Origin: CAZXFH01 sp964640055
GTDB lineage: Bacteria > Fidelibacterota > UBA2242 > JAFGTP01
Assembly: GCA_964640055.1 (NCBI GenBank)
Contig: CAZXFH010000060.1
Coordinates: forward strand, 1 to 16,069
DNA: 16,069 bases
Direction: 5' to 3'
The notes beneath the pieces were generated by a model, which did no database searches, was not told the DNA's origin, and worked only from the letters and a program-made list of their open reading frames with translations. Positions within the stretch are counted from its first letter, which is position 1. Every line of letters begins with the position of its first letter. Shown piece by piece: positions 8,946 through 16,052 of the stretch. The position numbers and the translations under genes are program-made.

Positions 8946-10919
8946 ATGCACATAAAGAGCATAGCGATAATCTGTTTTGGATTCTTTGTATTTTTATGGA
9001 ACTCCAGTTCTGGCGCCGAGACTTTTTCCGCCCGGGTTATTCCCGATACTGCCTTTGTGGGGCAATATGGTAGTTGGCAGGTGAACTGCCGGATCGGTCA
9101 GCAGCAGATCCGTACTGGTGGTCAGATCAAAATTCAGTTCCCCAATTGCTGGCATACCAGTCCCTGGCCCGAGGGCAAATTAAAAAATGAACAGTTTTCT
9201 GATCCTGCTGCAAATCATCACATCGGTATCGAGATTGGAAAAGCAGATTGTGAAGCGACTGTCAGCATAGTCAGAGAGGGCGTGGATGGTCAGCATGATC
9301 GTTTTGGTCGCGCTTTTGTGGTTCAGCTGACCCAGGGATCCTTATCGGAAGGGGATCGGTTGATTTTGAATTTCAAGAATACCACTGCCCCGATGATTAG
9401 CGAGGTTCAGCATATTGCTATCGCCCTTGATCCCCGGGGAAAGGGTGATTATCAAATCATCAGTCCCCGGCCCCGCCTGGTGGTGATGCCCGGAACACCT
9501 TTTAAGGTACAGGTGATCGCACCCTCTCAGGCCCAGGTTGGCGAGCCCGTGGATGTGGCGGTGATCGCCCTGGATCAATTTTATAATGCGACCGGTCAGT
9601 ATCAGGGTCTGGTGCGTTTAACCACCAGTGATAACACCGCGTTTCTTCCGGAACCCTGGAAGTTCAACCTCTCGGATAAGGGCATCAAAACAGCGGCGGT
9701 AATATTTAATACTCCGGGTATACACAGGGTCCATGCCAGTGGTGATCAGCTACTGGCACCTCATGATATTGAGAGCAATCCGATTCGGGTGACCAAAACA
9801 CCCGTAAAAGCGCATATTTATTGGGGGGATTTGCATTCTCATTGCAATAACAGTAAAGATGGCTACGGCCGCCTTGAAACGGCTTTTCATTATGCCCGGG
9901 ATGTTGCCCAGCTGGATTTTTATGCCTTAACCGATCATGGCGCGGGTGACCGGTACGGAGATTCCGGATTTTACGAGGGCCTTACTTTACAGGAATGGGA
10001 GCAGAATAAACAAGTGGTAAAAGCATACTATGAGCCCGGCGAATTTGTCTCTTTATTAGCCTGCGAATGGTCCGGACGGGCTCCCTATGGCCATCATAAT
10101 ATCTATTACAACGGACTTCAGGGTCTGTTTTATGGCGAGGATCAGTATACCTCCATCCCGGTTGTCTGGCAATTTTTAGATCCGGCGACCGCCTTTACCA
10201 TCCCGCATCATACCGGGATCAGCTGGCCCAACGGAATCGGACCCCATACCCACTGGCAGGCCGCACCCAATAATGAAATGCGGGTGGCGATTGAAATCTA
10301 TTCTCTGTGGGGGAGTGCCGAATATTATGGCAATTCCATGTCCTATGAGCATTATCATCAGCGGGATTTCGGCAGTGGCCGGGGCCCGTTTTATGCCCGG
10401 GATGCCTGGATGCGGGGCCATTATGTGGGGGTTGTAGCCGGCAGTGATGATCACAATTCCCATCCCGGCCGGGAGTTCGGTGGCTTAACCGCTGTTTACA
10501 GCGGCGCCCTGGACCGGGAAAGCATTTTCAGGGCAATTGAACAGCGGCATACCTACGCGACCACCGGACAGCGGATTCTAATGGACTTCACGATTAACGA
10601 TCACCCCATGGGCAGCCGCTTCCACCTCTCTTCGGATAGTGCCGCTCGAATCAATATAGACGTGGTGGGTACCGCTCAGATCAAATTCATCCAGCTGATG
10701 CAATATGATGGCTATGAATGGTCTTTGCTTTATGATATACATCCTGACGGAAGCGAATTTACCGGTGAATTTACTCTCAATGATATGCAGAACAGTTCCC
10801 TCTATTATTTACGCTTACAGCAGGAAAATATCGTCGGCAATCGCAAAGTCATGGCTTGGTCCAGTCCCATATGGGTGGCTACTTCGGCAATGCCATGGTG
10901 GCTGGATCATAGTGAATAA
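8946..10919 (+). CDS. DUF3604 (CehA/McbA-type) PHP-fold metallohydrolase, copy 2
   Basis: A 657-residue exported protein paralogous to the gene 21 bp upstream. The signal peptide is about 1-24 (FFVFLWNSSSGA). Beta-rich modules fill about 25-285. The metal-binding set is D295-L-H297-S-H299, T329-D330-H331, IPH421-H422, and GSD501-D-H503 with H506. Compared with copy 1, the second motif is TDHG rather than AEHD and the histidine motif is IPHH rather than IPHP, so both keep a full set of likely ligands but differ around them. HYARDV, YATTG and the near-terminal AWSSPIWV are common to both. The family includes carbaryl hydrolases, but the natural substrate is not known. Tandem retention suggests two related bonds in one complex substrate (inference). 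Confidence 0.88.
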   Translation: MHIKSIAIICFGFFVFLWNSSSGAETFSARVIPDTAFVGQYGSWQVNCRIGQQQIRTGGQIKIQFPNCWHTSPWPEGKLKNEQFSDPAANHHIGIEIGKADCEATVSIVREGVDGQHDRFGRAFVVQLTQGSLSEGDRLILNFKNTTAPMISEVQHIAIALDPRGKGDYQIISPRPRLVVMPGTPFKVQVIAPSQAQVGEPVDVAVIALDQFYNATGQYQGLVRLTTSDNTAFLPEPWKFNLSDKGIKTAAVIFNTPGIHRVHASGDQLLAPHDIESNPIRVTKTPVKAHIYWGDLHSHCNNSKDGYGRLETAFHYARDVAQLDFYALTDHGAGDRYGDSGFYEGLTLQEWEQNKQVVKAYYEPGEFVSLLACEWSGRAPYGHHNIYYNGLQGLFYGEDQYTSIPVVWQFLDPATAFTIPHHTGISWPNGIGPHTHWQAAPNNEMRVAIEIYSLWGSAEYYGNSMSYEHYHQRDFGSGRGPFYARDAWMRGHYVGVVAGSDDHNSHPGREFGGLTAVYSGALDRESIFRAIEQRHTYATTGQRILMDFTINDHPMGSRFHLSSDSAARINIDVVGTAQIKFIQLMQYDGYEWSLLYDIHPDGSEFTGEFTLNDMQNSSLYYLRLQQENIVGNRKVMAWSSPIWVATSAMPWWLDHSE

Positions 10920-10940
10920 TTATAAAACCAATTATTTATA

Positions 10941-12089
10941 ATGATTTTTAAAAAGTATAGTCGGTTAACAACGATATTTTTAATTGTTGCCCTTTTTTTC
11001 CCTAAAGGTCAACTATCGGCCCAATTGCCGGGTGTCGATTCCCTGATCAACCAGGCCATCCGGGATAAAATTTTCCCGGGCGCGGTCTTGATGATCGGGG
11101 AACAATCCGGGATTCTATATATCCGGGCCTATGGCAAACATGATTATGCACCGCAGGGCAATGTTACCGAAATAAATCATTTATTTGATCTGGCCTCCTT
11201 GACCAAGGTTTTTGCCACCACCCTGGCGATCATGCGGCTTTACGAACAAAACCTGATTGACCTTCAGGCACCGGTCACTGATTATATCCCTGAATTCGGG
11301 CAGAATAATAAGGGAACTATCAGCGTCTGGAACTTATTAGTCCATAATAGTGGCTTTCCACCGGGTAAGCCCTTTTATCGGACCTGCGATAACAAACAGC
11401 AAGTGCTGGATTCATTGTATGCCATGCCCTTACGATATCCAACCGGAACCAAAGTCGTTTACAGTGATCTTGGTTTTATTACGCTGGGCCGAATCGTAGA
11501 AGTCTGTACCGGTCGCTCCCTGGATCAGTATGTGGCGGAAGAATTTTACCAGCCGATGCATATGACATCCACAACCTTTGATCCGCCGGACTATTTCTGG
11601 CAGCGTATCGTGCCGAGTGAACCGGAATTCAATTACCGGCTTACTCAGACGCCCGGAACGCCGAAAAATAAAATCACCCAGACCATGGGGAACGTGGCCG
11701 GGCATGCGGGTCTGTTTTCCAATGCACCTGATCTGTCGAGATGTGTGCGCATGCTTATGCATGGCGGACAATATCAGGAGAAACGCTATTTAAAAGCGGC
11801 GACCATTGACTTTTTTACAACACCGCAAATCGAGGGTCACTCCCGCGGTCTGGGCTGGGATACCGGTCAAGGGGGTGGAAAATATCATATTGGGCAAGAA
11901 TTTTCCAATAGTGCTTTCGGACATACCGGCTTTACCGGTACCTCGGTCTGGATCGATCCTGACAAGGATATTTTTGTAATCCTGCTTTCAAACCGGACCT
12001 ACCAGATGTCCGATCGGAAAGCCATGTATCGGTTCCGACCGGTTATTCATAATGAAATTATGCGCTATTATGACCGGTTAAAGCACTGA
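10941..12089 (+). CDS. Exported serine hydrolase of the beta-lactamase fold, AmiE-like
   Basis: A 382-residue protein with signal peptide 1-27 (VALFFPKGQLSA before Gln). Serine beta-lactamase/penicillin-binding-fold motifs are complete: S86-L-T-K89 (nucleophile and general base), Y174-S-D176, and H328-T-G330 replacing the usual KTG. This set is typical of the class C-like group that holds esterase EstB and the N-acetylmuramyl-L-alanine amidase AmiE. The next gene encodes a NamZ homologue. In Bacillus subtilis, amiE, nagZ and namZ are adjacent and act in sequence on muropeptides, so amidase activity on MurNAc-peptides is the best inference. An esterase or D,D-peptidase is the alternative. The gene begins 21 bp after its neighbour with no visible Shine-Dalgarno sequence, so translation may be coupled. 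Family assignment is firm, substrate is not. Confidence 0.85.
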   Translation: MIFKKYSRLTTIFLIVALFFPKGQLSAQLPGVDSLINQAIRDKIFPGAVLMIGEQSGILYIRAYGKHDYAPQGNVTEINHLFDLASLTKVFATTLAIMRLYEQNLIDLQAPVTDYIPEFGQNNKGTISVWNLLVHNSGFPPGKPFYRTCDNKQQVLDSLYAMPLRYPTGTKVVYSDLGFITLGRIVEVCTGRSLDQYVAEEFYQPMHMTSTTFDPPDYFWQRIVPSEPEFNYRLTQTPGTPKNKITQTMGNVAGHAGLFSNAPDLSRCVRMLMHGGQYQEKRYLKAATIDFFTTPQIEGHSRGLGWDTGQGGGKYHIGQEFSNSAFGHTGFTGTSVWIDPDKDIFVILLSNRTYQMSDRKAMYRFRPVIHNEIMRYYDRLKH

Positions 12090-12148
12090 ATATCAGCATA
12101 CCGATAGAGTGAAATAATATTATTTTAGATCCATATTATGAAGTAAAC

Positions 12149-12154
12149 AGGTGA
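12149..12154 (+). promoter_or_regulatory. Ribosome binding site favouring the ATG at 12163
   Basis: AGGTGA lies 8 nt before ATG 12163. It contains the in-frame GTG at 12151, which would be the alternative start and has no good site of its own. Confidence 0.45.
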
Positions 12155-12162
12155 AACAGAAG

Positions 12163-13371
12163 ATGAACAAAATAAACCCTTTCAGGACGATTCTATTATT
12201 ACTTTGGTTTTTCTTACTATCTGCCCACACCGTTTATCCGCAGTCTGTTCTGACCGGAATTGAGGTATTGAAAAAAGAAAATTTCGCGCCCCTCAAAGGT
12301 CAGCGCACCGGAATTATAACCAACCATACCGGTATTGATCACCACTGGCAGGCCACGATCGATGTGCTCTATCAGGCACCCCAGGTATCGCTCCAAGCCA
12401 TCTTCACGCCGGAACATGGATTACGTGGCACTGTCACCGGCAAGATCGCTTCCCAAATTGATACCGCTACGGGCTTACCGATCTACAGTTTATATGGGGA
12501 TGTGAAGAGTCCGACCGCAGATATGCTCCAAGATATCGACGTCCTGGTGTTTGATATTCAGGATATTGGTACCCGGTTCTATACTTATATTGGTACCATG
12601 AAAAACTGCATGCAAGCCGCCGCAGAACATGATATTGAATTCATTGTTCTGGACCGGCCCAATCCGATTAACGGAATCGCTGTGGAAGGCCCGGTTCTGG
12701 CACCACAGCTGACATTTGAACTGGCTGGTATCCATTCCCTGCCGATTCGCCACGGCATGACGGTTGGGGAACTAGCCCGGATGTTCCAAGCCGAAGACAG
12801 TTTGAATCTTGAGCTCAGGGTCATCCGGATGCGCGGCTGGAAGCGGTCCATGTGGTTTGATGAGACCGGATTACCCTGGATCAATCCGTCGCCCAATATC
12901 CGCAGTTTATCTCAGGCTATTCTGTATCCCGGAATCGGTCTTTTGGAACGACTGAATGTGAATAACAAGCGCGGGCTTGATCGGCCGTTTGAAATGTTCG
13001 GCGCTCCCTGGATCGATGCCATTGATCTGGCGGCCCGGCTGAATGCCTGTCAGCTCCCCGGGGTTCAGTTTATGCCACTCCAATTCACCTCTCCGTCTGG
13101 TATCTATGCCGGACAGCAGTGTCATGGTGTGGCCATCAATCTGGTAGATCGCCACACACTGGAATCGGTATCTTGTGGAATTGAGATTATCCGGACCTTG
13201 TATAATATGTATCCGCAACAGTTGCAAATCGACAGATTATGGCATTTGTTGCGCTCTGAAGCAGTAATGCAGGGGATTAAAAAGAACCGGCCGACGTCCG
13301 AAATAATTAATGGTTGGCAGGCAGAATTGGCGCAATTCAAATTAAAGAGAAGAGACTATTTACTCTATTAA
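12163..13371 (+). CDS. namZ: NamZ-like (DUF1343) exo-beta-N-acetylmuramidase, exported
   Basis: From ATG 12163 the protein is 402 residues (406 from GTG 12151). A signal peptide of about 26 residues ends SAHTVYP before Gln. Family signatures occur in order: TNHTG, FTPEHGLRG (Glu at residue 84, a candidate catalytic residue), IYSLYG, VLVFDIQDIGTRFYTY, LDRPNPINGIAVEGP, RHGMTVGELA, NPSPNI, LYPGIGLLE and GAPWIDA. These define DUF1343, whose characterised members, NamZ/YbbC, cleave MurNAc from the non-reducing end of peptidoglycan chains or MurNAc-GlcNAc. Length is normal for the family. It lies 73 bp after the AmiE-like gene and 46 bp before the sulfatase. The AmiE-NamZ adjacency supports muropeptide breakdown. 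No NagZ, MurQ or sugar transporter of the recycling pathway lies within the window. The family is clear; the exact substrate here is inferred. Confidence 0.88.
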   Translation: MNKINPFRTILLLLWFFLLSAHTVYPQSVLTGIEVLKKENFAPLKGQRTGIITNHTGIDHHWQATIDVLYQAPQVSLQAIFTPEHGLRGTVTGKIASQIDTATGLPIYSLYGDVKSPTADMLQDIDVLVFDIQDIGTRFYTYIGTMKNCMQAAAEHDIEFIVLDRPNPINGIAVEGPVLAPQLTFELAGIHSLPIRHGMTVGELARMFQAEDSLNLELRVIRMRGWKRSMWFDETGLPWINPSPNIRSLSQAILYPGIGLLERLNVNNKRGLDRPFEMFGAPWIDAIDLAARLNACQLPGVQFMPLQFTSPSGIYAGQQCHGVAINLVDRHTLESVSCGIEIIRTLYNMYPQQLQIDRLWHLLRSEAVMQGIKKNRPTSEIINGWQAELAQFKLKRRDYLLY

Positions 13372-13417
13372 ATTATGGCTGACTCAATAAGCATGTATAT
13401 ACTTTTAGGGATTATTT

Positions 13418-14974
13418 ATGAATAACAACTCACGCCGTTCGTTTATAAAAACCTTGGGCCTTGGTACGGCGGCATTGCTGTTACCGGAACAATTATTCAC
13501 TCAAAGGACTTCCCGCGGGTCACCCAACATTATTTTCATCATGGCGGATGATCATGCGGCCCATGCTCTGAGCTGCTATGGCAGCCGCATTAATCAAACA
13601 CCAAACCTGGATCGGCTGGCCCAGGAGGGGGTACGCTTTCAGAACTGCTTTTGTACCAACTCAATTTGTGCGCCGAGTCGAGCCTCGATTCTAACCGGTA
13701 TGTACAGTCATCGCAATGGAGTGATTGATAATAGCAAATCTCTTAAAAAAAACCTGATCACTTTTCCCGAGCTCCTGCAGTCCCAGGGATATCATACCGC
13801 TCTGATCGGTAAATATCACCTGAAAACCGATCCGGTCGGTTTTAATGACTGGAGTGTACTCCCGGGCCAGGGCCATTACTACAATCCGGATTTCATTATT
13901 AATGGCAAACAGCAACGGTTTACCGGGCATGTTACCACCATTATTACCGATCAGGTGCTGGATTGGCTGCAGAATAACAAACAGCAAAAGCCTTTTTGTC
14001 TTTTATATCAGTTCAAGGCACCCCATAGTAATTTTATGCCGGCTCTGGAATATCTCGATAATTATGTGGGTAAGGATATTCCGCTGCCAGATACTTTTTT
14101 CGATGATTATGCCACTCGTAGTGCAGCAGCCAGAGAAGCGACCATGCGTATTGCTGAAGATATGTTTGGCAGCTGGCATTTGAAATTAGGTCCTCAACCG
14201 GATGAACCGGAATGGATCCGGAATTACTGGGAAATAGTGTTCGACCGCCTGAATAAAGAACAGCAGAAGCGCTGGAATGCAGCCTATGAACCACGCAATA
14301 AAGATTTCCGGCAGGCGAATCTGAAGGGTGACGACCTGGCAATCTGGAAGTATCAGCGCTTTATCAAAGATTATTTACGCTGTATCGATGGAATTGATCA
14401 TAATGTCGGGCGGGTATTGGATTATCTGGACAGAGCTGGCTTGGCCAATGATACGATGGTAATCTATACTTCAGATCAGGGCTTTTTCCTGGGGGAGCAT
14501 GGCTGGTGGGATAAACGGTTTATGTATGAAGAATCGATCCGCATGCCTTTGCTGGTCCGTTATCCCCGTGAAATTCCTTCTGGCACCGTGCAGGAGGACA
14601 TTGTTCTGAATATTGACCTGGCGCCCACGCTTCTGGATATGGCAGGTGTCTCAGCCCCCGCCGCCATGCAAGGGCGCACTTTCAGTAAACTACTGCGGAA
14701 TGAAAAGGTGTCCGATTGGCGCCAGGAGATGTATTATCATTATTATGAATATCCCGGACGCCCGCAAGTGAAAAAACACTACGGAATTCGTACTCAGCGC
14801 TATAAACTAATCCGTTTTTATGATGATATCGATGCCTGGGAATTTTATGATCTGCAGCAGGATCCCCTTGAATTGAATAATGGCTATACCCGACCGGAAT
14901 ATCAAACGGTAATAAGCGACTTAAAAGCAAAATTAAAACAGCTCCAAGATCAATACCAGGATACACAGTTTTAA
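13418..14974 (+). CDS. Tat-exported formylglycine-dependent sulfatase (family S1)
   Basis: A 518-residue alkaline-phosphatase-superfamily sulfatase. The N-terminus has a twin-arginine signal (NSRRSFIKTLGLGTAALLLP), so it is probably exported folded. The active site is complete: metal ligands D44-D45 in IMADDH, the C84-A-P-S-R88 motif whose Cys becomes formylglycine, and SD353-Q354 with LGEHGWWDK366R. It resembles the N-acetylglucosamine-6-sulfatase-type group of S1 enzymes, but the subfamily cannot be assigned by eye. It needs a formylglycine-generating enzyme or anaerobic maturase, neither of which is in the window. As last gene of the operon it implies that the substrate carries sulfate esters, possibly on an amino sugar (inference). 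TTTAGGGA about 8 nt upstream supports the start. Confidence 0.92.
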   Translation: MNNNSRRSFIKTLGLGTAALLLPEQLFTQRTSRGSPNIIFIMADDHAAHALSCYGSRINQTPNLDRLAQEGVRFQNCFCTNSICAPSRASILTGMYSHRNGVIDNSKSLKKNLITFPELLQSQGYHTALIGKYHLKTDPVGFNDWSVLPGQGHYYNPDFIINGKQQRFTGHVTTIITDQVLDWLQNNKQQKPFCLLYQFKAPHSNFMPALEYLDNYVGKDIPLPDTFFDDYATRSAAAREATMRIAEDMFGSWHLKLGPQPDEPEWIRNYWEIVFDRLNKEQQKRWNAAYEPRNKDFRQANLKGDDLAIWKYQRFIKDYLRCIDGIDHNVGRVLDYLDRAGLANDTMVIYTSDQGFFLGEHGWWDKRFMYEESIRMPLLVRYPREIPSGTVQEDIVLNIDLAPTLLDMAGVSAPAAMQGRTFSKLLRNEKVSDWRQEMYYHYYEYPGRPQVKKHYGIRTQRYKLIRFYDDIDAWEFYDLQQDPLELNNGYTRPEYQTVISDLKAKLKQLQDQYQDTQF

Positions 14975-15124
14975 GAATTCTGCATTTAGGATTAAAGAAC
15001 CGTTGATATAGGGTTACCGGAAGAATTCAGGCGCTTATGGAAACTTGACCTAAGGCGGCTTGCTTATTGTCAGATAACCTTAAAGTCGATAGGGGCTCCC
15101 CAGCTTGAATTGGTACCCATAAGC

Positions 15125-15206
15125 GTAGGACAGGGTTTCCAGCCTGTCCATTGATCTCAAAGCCAGGCACCCTTTTTACTCTCGTCACGTCGCTCTGCGG
15201 CGTGAC
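15125..15206. repeat. 82-bp intergenic repeat, copy A (two hairpins)
   Basis: This matches 15538-15619 at 78 of 82 positions, in the same orientation. It opens with GGACAGGGT facing AGCCTGTCC (one mismatch) and closes with GTCACGTCGC-TCT-GCGGCGTGAC, a 10-bp stem with one G-U pair. Confidence 0.85.
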
Positions 15207-15213
15207 ACTTTAA

Positions 15214-15229
15214 AACCGTTAAAACGGTT
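15214..15229. repeat. Short palindrome AACCGTT/AACGGTT
   Basis: AACCGTT (15214-15220) and AACGGTT (15223-15229) are inverted copies just after repeat copy A. Confidence 0.45.
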
Positions 15230-15256
15230 AGTGAGTATAATACTTGGATCTGGGAA

Positions 15257-15276
15257 CACCAGGATAAATCCTGGTG
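15257..15276. repeat. Perfect hairpin CACCAGGAT/ATCCTGGTG
   Basis: A 9-bp perfect stem with a 2-nt spacer (15266-15267). No T-tract follows, so it is not a typical terminator. Confidence 0.6.
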
Positions 15277-15328
15277 CTGTTCTAATTGATCGTTCTTGAA
15301 AGTTCATTTCCCGGAATTATCTCTTTAT

Positions 15329-15354
15329 GTTCTTTTTGTCGTTACAAAAAGAAC
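15329..15354. repeat. Perfect 11-bp hairpin with CGTT loop
   Basis: GTTCTTTTTGT (15329-15339) pairs with ACAAAAAGAAC (15344-15354) around CGTT. The following AAAAAAAC tract leads into the larger inverted repeat at 15361-15500. Confidence 0.65.
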
Positions 15355-15360
15355 CCAAAA

Positions 15361-15500
15361 AAACAGGCTGGATAAAAACCGGCTAAAATGCGCCCTGCTG
15401 CGCTAAAGCAATTAAAACTCGCTCCCCGATCGGTAGATCGGGAATCTCAGACATTAATTGCTTTTTTACACTTATCCGGTTGCATTTTTTAACGCCTGTT
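15361..15500. repeat. Compound imperfect inverted repeat of about 140 bp
   Basis: Nested arms are visible: AAACAGGC near 15361-15368 with GCCTGTT at 15494-15500; AAAATGC (15385-15391) with GCATTTT (15482-15488); AAAGCAATTAA (15405-15415) with TTAATTGCTTT (15454-15464); and a central CCCGATC (15425-15431) with GATCGGG (15436-15442). It has no coding frame and resembles a small non-autonomous palindromic element. Confidence 0.6.
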
Positions 15501-15508
15501 TTCATCAG

Positions 15509-15532
15509 GCCTTTTAAAATTCTTTAAAAGGC
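15509..15532. repeat. Perfect 10-bp hairpin GCCTTTTAAA/TTTAAAAGGC
   Basis: Stem 15509-15518 with 15523-15532, loop ATTC. It abuts repeat copy B. Confidence 0.6.
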
Positions 15533-15537
15533 TGGCT

Positions 15538-15619
15538 GTAGGACAGGCTTTCCAGCCTGTCCATTGATCTCAAAGCCAGGCATCCCTTTTACTCTTGTCA
15601 CGTCGCTCTGCGGCGTGAC
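15538..15619. repeat. 82-bp intergenic repeat, copy B (two hairpins)
   Basis: Second copy of the element at 15125-15206, with four mismatches. Here the first hairpin is perfect: GGACAGGCT (15541-15549), loop TTCC, AGCCTGTCC (15554-15562). The second stem is 15597-15606 with 15610-15619. Confidence 0.85.
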
Positions 15620-15629
15620 TATTAAAGTC

Positions 15630-15649
15630 CCCCCTGGGGATTCAGGGGG
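15630..15649. repeat. GC-rich hairpin CCCCCTG/CAGGGGG
   Basis: A 7-bp perfect stem (15630-15636 with 15643-15649) and a 6-nt loop, 10 bp beyond repeat copy B. Confidence 0.5.
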
Positions 15650-15700
15650 TTATGATCGAACCGGGTACAATGATCCTGATTAGACTAGGTTAAACACCTG

Positions 15701-15729
15701 ACACCCCTTATTGTTTGCCCCGGGGGTGT
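15701..15729. repeat. Hairpin ACACCCC/GGGGTGT
   Basis: A 7-bp stem (15701-15707 with 15723-15729) around a 15-nt loop. The long loop makes function uncertain. Confidence 0.35.
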
Positions 15730-15821
15730 GCCTGAAAATGTTCGTCCTATGACGGGCTTGTCAGAGCTTTTCTTTACTAAAGTGCTATTTTTTTATAATT
15801 ATTAATGCGGACTGATGACTG

Positions 15822-16052
15822 CTATTGTTTTTTAAAAACCAGCTGATTTTTATCTGCTCTTTCGGCCGCTTGCCGGAATTCGTAATAGACGGTATAGTCG
15901 TCGACCGGGATCATGCGGTCATTAATCTGGTACTTTCTTTCATAGATGAAACTGTTACCCTCCCTTCGGATAGCAAACCGGTAAGTTCCGAAGGAATGCT
16001 CTATACTGAGGCTGTCCCCTGAGTGCCTAAATTTTCTTGGACACGTTTGGAG
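15822..16052 (-). pseudogene. C-terminal remnant of a DUF3857/transglutaminase-like protein
   Basis: On the minus strand, 76 codons are open from 16052 to the TAG at 15824-15822. The translated part includes LSIEHSFGTYRFAIRREGN, then FIYERKYQIND, IPVDDY and a final AERADKNQLVFKKQ. This pattern (SIEHxFGxY strand, YERxxxI, IPxxxY, ADKNQLVxKK) is what I expect of the C-terminal beta-domain of DUF3857-transglutaminase-like proteins. These are usually over 600 residues. An in-frame TAA at 16055-16053 stops the frame just upstream and no suitable start codon lies between, so the piece is either a decayed remnant or the end of a gene broken by a frameshift. It is not part of the operon, being convergent to it. 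Confidence 0.6.

Larger units (their letters stand above)
14975..15821. other. Noncoding region dense in inverted repeats
   Basis: I see no convincing coding frame on either strand and no clear rho-independent terminator directly after the sulfatase gene. From 15125 onward there are at least eight inverted repeats within about 600 bp, listed separately. The density suggests insertion of small palindromic mobile elements. Confidence 0.65.

Noticed and set aside
14975..15060. Terminator directly after the sulfatase gene
   Set aside because: Only weak pairing such as AACC with GGTT is present and no T-tract follows.
15125..15619. CRISPR array
   Set aside because: There are only two repeat copies, 413 bp apart, each far longer than a CRISPR repeat and with internal hairpins; no cas genes are visible.
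15825..16022. Plus-strand ORF of 65 codons near the right edge
   Set aside because: The opposite strand over the same bases encodes a recognisable DUF3857-like C-terminus, so the plus-strand frame is a shadow.
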